DNA from: Chondromyces crocatus
GTDB taxonomy: Bacteria > Myxococcota_A > Polyangia > Polyangiales > Polyangiaceae
Reading direction: 5' to 3'
DNA: 64,000 nt
Assembly (NCBI RefSeq): GCF_001189295.1
Contig: NZ_CP012159.1
Location: 2,680,001-2,744,000, forward strand
How positions within the stretch are numbered: position 1 is the first letter of the stretch; each line of letters starts with the position of its first letter. The translations under genes and the position numbers were made by a program. Shown here one piece after another: positions 18,224 to 25,696 of the stretch. The notes beneath the pieces were generated by a model, which did not search any database, was not told the origin of the DNA, and saw nothing but the letters and a program-made list of their open reading frames with translations.

Positions 18224-19417
18224 ATGGCGATGATGCGGCGCTGGACACGGCCTGGCAGGACGACGCTGACGGCCTGGATGCTCCTGGGACTCGTCGCTGC
18301 CGCGCCGCACGTCGCGTGGGCCCAGGGCGCTCCCCCTGGACGGCCTGCTCCCACTTCGCAGCCACCGCCCGCTTCACAGCCACCACCCGCCGCATCGACG
18401 ACGCCCTCCACCGGCGCGCCCTCCACCGGCGCTCCCTCCACCGGCACCTCGCCCACCCCGGGTGCGCAGGCCGCGCGGCACTACCAGGACGGGAACACCG
18501 CCTTCGCCCAGAAGCGGTGGGCCGACGCCGAGAGCGCCTACCGCAAAGCCTGGGCCCTCTCGAAGACCTTCGACGTCGCTGCCAACCTCGGCGAGGTCCT
18601 GCTGAAGCTCGACCGCGTCCCCGAAGCCGCCATGATGCTCGCCTTCAGCCTGCGCACCGCGCCCCCTTCGGCGAAGCCAGCGCAGCTCGAGCGCACCCAG
18701 CACTTCCTGAGCGAAGCGCGCAAGAAGGTGGGCACCCTGCACCTCCAGCTCGGCACCGAGGGCGCCGAAGTCCTCGTCGACGGCACCCCCTTCACCCCCG
18801 ACGACCTCCCGCACGACGTCTTCGTTTCCCCCGGCGCCCATGACGTGATCGCCCGCAAAGCTGGCCACTGCGAGCTCAAGGAGACCGTGGTCGTCGCCCC
18901 TGGCGCTGCGCAGACCGTGGCCCTCACCTTGACCCCGCTGTCCCCTGAGCCTCCGCGCGCTTCGCCGTCCGATCCCACCCACGCCGGTGCCACGAACGCG
19001 GACCCTCGCATGCCGCCGCCTGCCCACCGCAGCCTCGTCCCCGCCTTCCTCCTGGGCGGTGCCAGCGTCGTGAGCCTCGGCCTCGGCCTCGGCTTCACCA
19101 TCGCCTCGAACAACGCGAGCGCCGACGCCAACGCCCAGCGTGCGTCCATTGAAGGTGAAGGTGGCCAGTGCGTGTCCCCAGGCGATTTCGCTGCCCCATG
19201 CGACATCCTCTCCTCCACCGTCAACCGGCTCGACACCCACGCCAACGGCGCGCGCGTTGCGTTCGTCGCGAGCGGCGTCGTCGCGCTCGGAGCAGGTGCC
19301 TACCTGCTCTGGCCCATGCTACGTGGCCGCAACGGAGAGACATCCACGACCAGCATCACCTGGGCACCCCTGCTCAGCCCCGGCGAGGCGGGCGCCATCG
19401 TGCGCGGCACCTGGTGA
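18224..19417 (+). CDS. Exported TPR/PEGA-like protein with C-terminal membrane helices
   Basis: A 397-residue protein with a strong start: AGGAGG at 18211-18216, then ATG 18224. Residues 1-34 are a signal peptide ending AAPHVAWAQ. A Pro/Thr-rich linker contains three GAPST repeats. Residues about 85-165 contain TPR-like helices (HYQDGNTAFAQKRWADAESA). Residues about 168-240 form a PEGA-like beta domain (VLVDGTPFTPDDLPHDVFVS). Two hydrophobic segments near 270-290 and 345-365 may be membrane helices. It ends the kinase/sigma cluster. A similar gene at 59521 also follows a Ser/Thr kinase, so the pairing recurs in this window. Confidence 0.8.
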   Translation: MAMMRRWTRPGRTTLTAWMLLGLVAAAPHVAWAQGAPPGRPAPTSQPPPASQPPPAASTTPSTGAPSTGAPSTGTSPTPGAQAARHYQDGNTAFAQKRWADAESAYRKAWALSKTFDVAANLGEVLLKLDRVPEAAMMLAFSLRTAPPSAKPAQLERTQHFLSEARKKVGTLHLQLGTEGAEVLVDGTPFTPDDLPHDVFVSPGAHDVIARKAGHCELKETVVVAPGAAQTVALTLTPLSPEPPRASPSDPTHAGATNADPRMPPPAHRSLVPAFLLGGASVVSLGLGLGFTIASNNASADANAQRASIEGEGGQCVSPGDFAAPCDILSSTVNRLDTHANGARVAFVASGVVALGAGAYLLWPMLRGRNGETSTTSITWAPLLSPGEAGAIVRGTW

Positions 19418-19472
19418 TCCTCCCGGATGCAGTGAACGGTGCGCGTGAGAAAGCGCCGAGGATTCCCGCTTC

Positions 19473-19648
19473 CGAGGGCAAGCCAGCGATGCAGGACGGA
19501 CTCCTCTTCAGGGCGAGCGAATGCCGACGCTCGGACCGCTCGCCCTCGGAGCCTCGCGTCCTGACGTGATGATCCGCGCATCGCACGGCCCCGTGCCGTG
19601 CCCACCCGACTCCACCTGTCACCCGACAGGTCCTGGAGGGAGGACCTC
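19473..19648 (+). promoter_or_regulatory. Structured leader of vgrG copy 1
   Basis: The leader contains three hairpins also found before vgrG copy 2. Hairpin 1 pairs 19510-19519 with 19537-19546 (AGGGCGAGCG/CGCTCGCCCT). Hairpin 2 pairs 19583-19589 with 19595-19601 (GCACGGC/GCCGTGC). Hairpin 3 pairs 19614-19620 with 19625-19631 (ACCTGTC/GACAGGT) and ends 3 nt before the ribosome binding site GGAGGGAGG (19635-19643). The sequence between hairpins has changed between copies more freely than the stems. Confidence 0.5.
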
Positions 19649-22600
19649 GTGTACCCGACATCCCAGGAGCAAACCCCCGGCGCAGCTTGCGCGACCTCCC
19701 TCTCTGGAACCACCGTACCTTCGAGCGGCTGGATGCAGGCTGTGCTCGACCTTGCGCATGGCGCCCAGCTCGATGTCCATCGCTTCACGGTGACGGAAGC
19801 GCTCTCCACACCCTTCCGCATCGACCTCCTCGCTTGCACACCCGATGCGACGCTCGATCTCGGCACCCTCGTGGGCGGAGCCGCCTCCCTGCGCGTCACC
19901 CTGACGCATCGCTCGGGTCGGGTGAACACGCGGCGGTGGACTGGATTCTGCCAGCAAGCACGCCTCGCCCGCGCCGTATCGCTCGCCGAAGGAGAAATGG
20001 CCCTCTCCACCTACGCGCTCACCCTTTTCCCGGACCTCACGCGCCTCGCACGACGCACCGACTACCGCGTCTACCAGCACCGGAGCCTGCCAGACATCGT
20101 GCGTGACATCCTCGCTCGCTGGCGCATCGACACCCGCTGGCACATCGACCCGACCACGCACCCGAGCATCCCGCACAAGGTTCAGTACGAAGAAACGGAT
20201 CTCGCCTTCATCACGCGCCTCCTGGAAGAAGCGGGCATCGCCACCTGCTTCCTCGATGACGAAGCCGATGGATCGACACTTCTGCTCAGCGACACCCTTC
20301 ACCTCGCCGGTCCACGGCGTGACGAACCCCTCGTCTACCTCCCTGGCGCGAACGACCTCGGCGACGCCGACATCGTCACCGACCTGACCCTCGACGAGAC
20401 CCAGCCGCTCCCGCGCCTGACCCTCCGCGACCACGACTTCTCCCGCCCGGCCTGGCCTCTCACCACCGCCGCGTGCGCTCAGCCCTCGGAACACAATCCC
20501 CTCGAAGAGCGCTTCACCTACCGCCCTGGGGCCTTCCTCGTCGACACCCAGCCCGAAGCCAGCGCGGCCGACGGCATCGACGCTCGCCTTCGCGGCAGCC
20601 CTGCACCGAGCAGCAACTCCGCCTCTCATGCACCTCGACCCGAGCGTCACGACGAACGCTACGGCGCTCGCCTCGCCGAGCGCGCCCTGCACGCTGCCCG
20701 TACCGGTCACTGCACCCTCGGCTTCTCGACGAACACCCTCGACCTCGCGCCTGGCACCACCTTCACCCTCACCGGCCATCCCCGCCCCGACATCACCCGT
20801 GCCGCTGGCTGGCTCGTCACCACCCGGACCGTCGACATGGACTCCGATGGAAGCTGGACCCTCCACGGCACCGCCGTCCCCGCCGACCAGCCGTACCGAC
20901 CCCCGCAGCGCACCCCCAAGCCGCGTATTCCTGGAGTGCAGAGCGCGCACGTCATCGGCCCGAAGGGCCAGGAGATCCACACTGACGCCCACGGGCGAGT
21001 GCAAGTCGTCTTCCCCTGGCAGCGCGAGCTCCCCTGCCAACCCGACCCCGGCGTCCCTCGTAGCGCCACGTCCTCCTTCGCCGCTTCTCCTCCCCCTGTC
21101 GCTTCTTCTTCGTCCCCCACTCAACTCCCCTCCTGCTGGCTGCGCGTGAGCCAGGGCTGGGCTGGCGCGGCGCATGGCCTCTTCGCGCTCCCTCGTGTGG
21201 GCCAGGAAGTCCTCGTCGCCTTCCTCGACGGCGACCCCGACCAACCCATCATCGTCGGCCGCGTCGCCAACGCCTTGAACCCCATCCCTCCTCATCTCCC
21301 CGAGCAAAAGACCCACACGGTCTGGCGCAGCGCCTCCTCCCCGGGAGGCGCGACCTTCAATGAGATCCGCTTCGACGACACGGCCCGCAACGAGACGCTC
21401 TCCCTGCACGCTGGCCGCGACCTCCGTGCTCAGATCACCCTCGACGAGACCCACAGGATTGGCCGCCACCGCGTCACCCTCGTCGGCGGAGGCGACAGCG
21501 CCCGCATCGAAGGCCGCGCCGTCCGCTACCTCGGCGACGACGCGCACGTCACGGTCGCCGGCGAGGCCCGCCTTCGCGTCGGTGCAACCCTATCCCTCAC
21601 CGTCGAAGGCGACCAGCTTGCCCGCATCGACGGCCGCGCCGCCCTTGAAGCGGACGTGATCCACCTGCGTGCAGGCGGCGCCCTCGTCCTCGAAGGCGCG
21701 GACATCACCCTGCGCGGTCCTGGCGGCTTCGTGCGCATCGACGGAGGTGGCGTGACCATCGATGGAGGTGCTGTGCGGATCCAGCAAGGCGGCGCTCCCG
21801 GTCGCGGTGAAGGCGCCGACCCAGCATTGCCCGTCGTCCCTCTGCGAGGCGACGCCGAGCGTCCCCCTCCGCGTCGCCTGCCACTCTTCTTCGAATTTCC
21901 TGCCGTGCCCAAGGGCCAGTGGCCCGGCCGAGGCGAGTCGCTGACGCCCGACGACCACTTCCTCTGCTCGATCATCTGCTGGTGCTCGGACACGCCGCTG
22001 CCGCAGAGCTGCGTGACCCGCAAGCTGCGCGAGCTGGATCGGGCCTCGGGCGGAACCAGCAGGTACAAGGCCGAAGTCCGCTACGACATGACGCAGACGC
22101 CACCCGTGCCGATCATGAGCAAGCGCGAACCCTGGCGCCCCACGACCGGCAACCCGAAAGGCTGCCGTTCGCCGGACGTGGTGATCGTCAAGGACCCGAG
22201 CAAGCCCCCCACGCAGGACAACCTGGAGGAGGTCGTCGAGATCAAGTTCGGCAAGGATGCGCTGGATTGGAAGCAGAGGAAAGCCTACGAGCAAATCGCT
22301 GGTGATGGCGTTCTGTTTCGTGTGCTCAGTCCAGGCGAGTGTGGGTGTCCGGAGCCCAGGAACAAGGCACCTCAACCTGTCGACGACGAAAATCCGCAAG
22401 AGGAGGCGATGAGGGTGCTGCTCTTGATGTTGGCAGCCATCGCGTTGGTGCTTGATGATGTCCTGCCGGGTGGCCAGGCGGATGATGTTCTGCTTCCGCC
22501 GGTGCTCGCGCGACTTGCGGCTGGCTTGGCGAAGATGCGTCCAATGCTTCAGGAGCTGTTGACACCACCCACGCCGCTTCCTCCCCGGTTGGGGAAGTGA
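19649..22600 (+). CDS. vgrG: VgrG spike fused to a VRR-NUC-like nuclease effector, copy 1
   Basis: A 983-residue protein starting at GTG 19649, behind GGAGGGAGG and equivalent to the start of copy 2. Residues about 15-370 are the gp27-like VgrG core, about 430-540 the gp5 OB fold (GPKGQEIHTDAHGRVQVVFP) and about 560-735 the beta-helix needle. The C-terminal part (about 745-905) is a PD-(D/E)xK nuclease domain: P842-D843, then E864-I-K866, then a Gln-containing helix, fitting the VRR-NUC family. Known VRR-NUC type VI effectors (TseV in Salmonella) cut DNA in rival cells. A hydrophobic tail (VLLLMLAAIALVL) follows. No other type VI core genes are in the window. Confidence 0.88.
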   Translation: MYPTSQEQTPGAACATSLSGTTVPSSGWMQAVLDLAHGAQLDVHRFTVTEALSTPFRIDLLACTPDATLDLGTLVGGAASLRVTLTHRSGRVNTRRWTGFCQQARLARAVSLAEGEMALSTYALTLFPDLTRLARRTDYRVYQHRSLPDIVRDILARWRIDTRWHIDPTTHPSIPHKVQYEETDLAFITRLLEEAGIATCFLDDEADGSTLLLSDTLHLAGPRRDEPLVYLPGANDLGDADIVTDLTLDETQPLPRLTLRDHDFSRPAWPLTTAACAQPSEHNPLEERFTYRPGAFLVDTQPEASAADGIDARLRGSPAPSSNSASHAPRPERHDERYGARLAERALHAARTGHCTLGFSTNTLDLAPGTTFTLTGHPRPDITRAAGWLVTTRTVDMDSDGSWTLHGTAVPADQPYRPPQRTPKPRIPGVQSAHVIGPKGQEIHTDAHGRVQVVFPWQRELPCQPDPGVPRSATSSFAASPPPVASSSSPTQLPSCWLRVSQGWAGAAHGLFALPRVGQEVLVAFLDGDPDQPIIVGRVANALNPIPPHLPEQKTHTVWRSASSPGGATFNEIRFDDTARNETLSLHAGRDLRAQITLDETHRIGRHRVTLVGGGDSARIEGRAVRYLGDDAHVTVAGEARLRVGATLSLTVEGDQLARIDGRAALEADVIHLRAGGALVLEGADITLRGPGGFVRIDGGGVTIDGGAVRIQQGGAPGRGEGADPALPVVPLRGDAERPPPRRLPLFFEFPAVPKGQWPGRGESLTPDDHFLCSIICWCSDTPLPQSCVTRKLRELDRASGGTSRYKAEVRYDMTQTPPVPIMSKREPWRPTTGNPKGCRSPDVVIVKDPSKPPTQDNLEEVVEIKFGKDALDWKQRKAYEQIAGDGVLFRVLSPGECGCPEPRNKAPQPVDDENPQEEAMRVLLLMLAAIALVLDDVLPGGQADDVLLPPVLARLAAGLAKMRPMLQELLTPPTPLPPRLGK

Positions 22601-22660
22601 GCGCGTGAAGGCTGGCACTGTGCTTCCAGCGATGCTGGACGCGAAGGGAAGGTGAGACCG

Positions 22661-23659
22661 ATGTTCGAGCGGAACGAGATGCCGGAGGAAATGAGCAAGC
22701 TACTCGCAATGTTCGATGACGACCTGACCGCACGCAATCCCGGTGGTGAAGCGATGCTTGCGGTCGGCCTGCTTGCGGCGGTCTACTTCGCGGAGCCATG
22801 GAGGCGAGAAGTCCGTGAAATCGTCGCGCAGTTTGCTGAAGACTACATCACCCGGTGGGCGTCCGAGCTGTGTTGGGCACTGAACCCTCAAAGCCTGAGC
22901 ATGGATCCATTCGTTGCTGCCGAAGGAGTGAAACCGACGACGTTTTCTTCATTGGCCGATGAGGATGACGCTTTCTCGATCGCTGCCTCGGGTGCAAGCG
23001 ACCCCTATGGTGCAAGTGCTGTTCACATTGGTGCTTTCGCTCCTGCACTCGTACGCCGCGATGAGCTCGGTTTCATTCGATTCGGGTGCCCGCTCGTGCC
23101 GTCCGCAAGAAGCCGATTTCACCTGCCGGATGTGCTCCTCGAACTCTGCAAGAAACTCAGGCCGGTGAGCGGTTACGCCGGGATGGGCATGTTCACATCC
23201 CTCGATTCCGCCTCGTCGCAACGGTGGGAGGGGCCTCTGTATGAGCTGGCGCAGCGCTTTCCTGGGCTGGAGATGGAGTACTCCATCTCGCATTCGATCT
23301 ACCTGGCAGAGGGGCGTGACGGCAAAGGCGGGATCAAAGGCGTCAACTGGCTCACGGCCATTTCCGACGTCTGGCTCGACGAGCTGGGCGGCGCCGCAGC
23401 GGTCGCGGCCGACCTCCGGGATCTCGACCCACGCTACATCCTGCACCGATACGACGGTGGCCTCCTCATTCAAGCTGGTGACCGTCCCGCGCTCGGTGAC
23501 ACCGAACGGGATGCTTGGCCCGACCTCTACGTCAAGCTCGCCAGATACCTGAAGCCGATCCGCATCACCAGGCACAGCGCATTCGGTAGCGGTGGGCGCG
23601 GCTGGGCGTTCGGCCCTCAGGAGGTGCGAGCCTGGTTGGCGCGCTTCGATGATCGGTAG
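22661..23659 (+). CDS. DUF3396 type VI immunity protein, copy 1
   Basis: A 332-residue cytoplasmic protein, 60 nt after the effector gene, starting at ATG 22661 behind GAAGGGAAGG. Its C-terminal half carries the DUF3396 pattern: IKGVNWLTAISDVWLDELGG, a YILHRYDGGLLIQAGDRP strand pair and YVKLARYLKPIRI. DUF3396 proteins are immunity proteins of type VI effectors, including the TsiV partners of VRR-NUC toxins, so it should block the nuclease in the producing cell. The first 200 residues differ clearly from copy 2, while from HSIYLAEGRDG onward the two proteins are nearly identical. Confidence 0.85.
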   Translation: MFERNEMPEEMSKLLAMFDDDLTARNPGGEAMLAVGLLAAVYFAEPWRREVREIVAQFAEDYITRWASELCWALNPQSLSMDPFVAAEGVKPTTFSSLADEDDAFSIAASGASDPYGASAVHIGAFAPALVRRDELGFIRFGCPLVPSARSRFHLPDVLLELCKKLRPVSGYAGMGMFTSLDSASSQRWEGPLYELAQRFPGLEMEYSISHSIYLAEGRDGKGGIKGVNWLTAISDVWLDELGGAAAVAADLRDLDPRYILHRYDGGLLIQAGDRPALGDTERDAWPDLYVKLARYLKPIRITRHSAFGSGGRGWAFGPQEVRAWLARFDDR

Positions 23660-23742
23660 AACGGAGGTAGGCTCGTGACCGTGGTCGATCGGCACGAGAT
23701 GCTCGCGTGCGGCACGAGGGCGGACAAGGGAGAGCGAAGTCG

Positions 23743-25305
23743 ATGAGAGCAAAGCGCTGGGCGGCTGGGGGACTGCTGATGCTGGCGGCCGTTGGAGGGT
23801 GGACGGCTGGGTGCAGCAACGAAGCCGGCGACTGCGAGCGGTCGTTGACCTGCTCGCACTACGCTCCTGGTGAGGGTGGCGGAGGCGGAACGCCAGGAGC
23901 GTGTGTGCCGAGCGAACAAGTCGCGGGAGCGAGCGTGGCGAATGGCTGCGGTGTGTTCGTGTCGGCGACTGGCAAGGAAGGTGCTCCTGGCACAAAGGAG
24001 GCGCCGGTGAAGTCACTGGTCGAAGCCATCACAAGGGCGCGTGAGGGTGGGACCGGTCGGGTCTATGCGTGCGCCGAGGACTTCGAGGAGGCGGTGGAGC
24101 TGCCCGGAGGCGTGACGCTGTACGGCGGGCTGGACTGCGCGGCTGGGTGGGGCTGGGTCGGAGCCGAGAAGAAGACACGCGTCACGGCAGGCGCTGGCGA
24201 GATCCCGTTGAAGGTGCGGGGCGGTGAGGGGACGGCGCGGGTGGAAGACGTGGAGGTGGAAGCGGCAGGGATCGATGGGGCAGCGCAGCCGGAGCTGCGG
24301 GGGGCGTCCTCGATTGCGGCACTGGTGGAAGGATTGCCACTGGAACTGGTGAGAACCGCGCTGGTGGCTGGGGATGGCGGAGAGGGGGAGGCGGGGGCGG
24401 CGCATGCCGGGGCGGCGCAGGCGGGGGAGGATGGGAATGATGGGGGCGAGGCGTGCTCGGGCGCGATCGTGATTCCTGGCATCGAGAAGGTAAATGACTG
24501 TGGCACCCCGGAAGATACAACAGACGATTCCAAAGGAGGCACTGGCGGGATCGGTCAGGTGAGTGGTGGAGGCCCAGGTGGGCCTGGAACACCATCGAGC
24601 GCATCGAACGCGGGTGTCGGAGAAGATTCAGCCGTCTGCACCAATGGCACCCCCGGTGACGATGGCACGCCCGGCGACCCCGGTCCCGGCGCCGCAGGTC
24701 CAGGCACCCTCAGCCCGACGGGCTACACCGGTCCGACCGCAGGGGATGGTGGCAAAGGCAAGCCTGGCCAAGGTGGCGGTGGCGGCGGTGGCGCGAAAGG
24801 CGGCTCCGGAGCTGGACGTTGTACCGACCCCGCCTCGGCGGCAGGCGCCAGTGGCGGTAGCGGAGCCAGCGGCGGTTGTGGTGGTCAGGGCGGTCGTGGC
24901 GGTCGTGCCGGCGGGGCCAGCATCGCCTTGCTCAGCCTCGATGCGCAGCTCTCCTTCGAAGGCGTCGTGCTTCGAACCGGACGTGGCGGCGCTGGCGGCG
25001 CTGGCGGTCCTGGTCAGCTCGGTGGTGGTGGCGGCGCGCAAGGAGGCACAGGAGGCGTTGTTCCCGCGGGCCTCAACCTGCTCAACGCCGGTTGCTCGGG
25101 CGGACGCGCTGGAACAGGGGGCGACGGCGGTCCTGGTGGTGGTGGCCTCGGCGGCCATGCCCTTGGCATCGCCTTCCAGGGGGCTGCTCCGCCCACCGAA
25201 GGCCTCCAGATGGACGTCGGCGAACCCGGCCCCGGCGGCGCGGGTGCCGATCCCGACCATGATGGCGCACCGGGAATCAAGGCCGACGTGCAGGCATTCC
25301 CCTGA
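23743..25305 (+). CDS. Glycine-rich surface lipoprotein with collagen-like repeats
   Basis: A 520-residue protein starting at ATG 23743 (AAGGGAGAG upstream). Residues 1-25 form a lipoprotein signal ending GGWTAGC. Residues about 65-200 look like the start of a right-handed beta-helix domain, with CGVFVSATGKEGAPGTKEAP then repeated short strands. From about residue 215 to the end it is extremely Gly-rich (GGxGG and GxxGxxG runs), similar to PE-PGRS-like or collagen-like proteins of myxobacteria. It is probably a secreted or surface-attached structural protein. Why it sits behind an effector/immunity pair is unclear. A broken copy follows the second pair. Confidence 0.8.
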   Translation: MRAKRWAAGGLLMLAAVGGWTAGCSNEAGDCERSLTCSHYAPGEGGGGGTPGACVPSEQVAGASVANGCGVFVSATGKEGAPGTKEAPVKSLVEAITRAREGGTGRVYACAEDFEEAVELPGGVTLYGGLDCAAGWGWVGAEKKTRVTAGAGEIPLKVRGGEGTARVEDVEVEAAGIDGAAQPELRGASSIAALVEGLPLELVRTALVAGDGGEGEAGAAHAGAAQAGEDGNDGGEACSGAIVIPGIEKVNDCGTPEDTTDDSKGGTGGIGQVSGGGPGGPGTPSSASNAGVGEDSAVCTNGTPGDDGTPGDPGPGAAGPGTLSPTGYTGPTAGDGGKGKPGQGGGGGGGAKGGSGAGRCTDPASAAGASGGSGASGGCGGQGGRGGRAGGASIALLSLDAQLSFEGVVLRTGRGGAGGAGGPGQLGGGGGAQGGTGGVVPAGLNLLNAGCSGGRAGTGGDGGPGGGGLGGHALGIAFQGAAPPTEGLQMDVGEPGPGGAGADPDHDGAPGIKADVQAFP

Positions 25306-25514
25306 CCCTCATCGTCGCTCGGCGCGACGCCGCCAAGCACGAACGCCGCTCCTCTCGCGCATCGACCATCGCCACCATGTCCCGCGCGCGACGCCGCGTA
25401 TGCCTCGTCGAACGGAACTCGGGATCTACCGTGCGGCGTGGCGAGCTGCCACGACGACGCTGCGTATTGGACTGAGCGCGTAAGACGAAGCCACGCGAGC
25501 CTATCGCTGAACAG
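25306..25514. other. Spacer between duplicated modules, no gene seen
   Basis: This stretch of about 200 nt separates the lipoprotein stop from the second vgrG leader. It contains no frame with convincing start and codon use, and no clear repeat or hairpin with a T-run. It may include the duplication junction and the promoter of the second module. Confidence 0.5.
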
Positions 25515-25696
25515 CGCTTTCGAGGGCAAGGCAGCGACCCAGCACGGACTCCTGTTCAGGGCGAGCGAGCGCCGACGCCCGGACGGATCGCCCTCGGATC
25601 CTCGCGTCCCGACGTGACGACCCGCGCATCGCACGGCCTCATGCCGTGCCGACCTGGCTTCACCTGTCTCCCGGCAGGTCGTGAAGGGAGGCTCTC
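25515..25696 (+). promoter_or_regulatory. Structured leader of vgrG copy 2
   Basis: It corresponds to 19473-19648. Hairpin 1 is kept as AGGGCGA (25558-25564) with TCGCCCT (25588-25594). Hairpin 2 keeps both 7-nt arms (25631-25637 and 25643-25649) while its loop has changed from CCCGT to CTCAT. Hairpin 3 pairs ACCTG (25662-25666) with CAGGT (25675-25679). The ribosome binding site AAGGGAGG follows, before GTG 25697. Confidence 0.5.
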
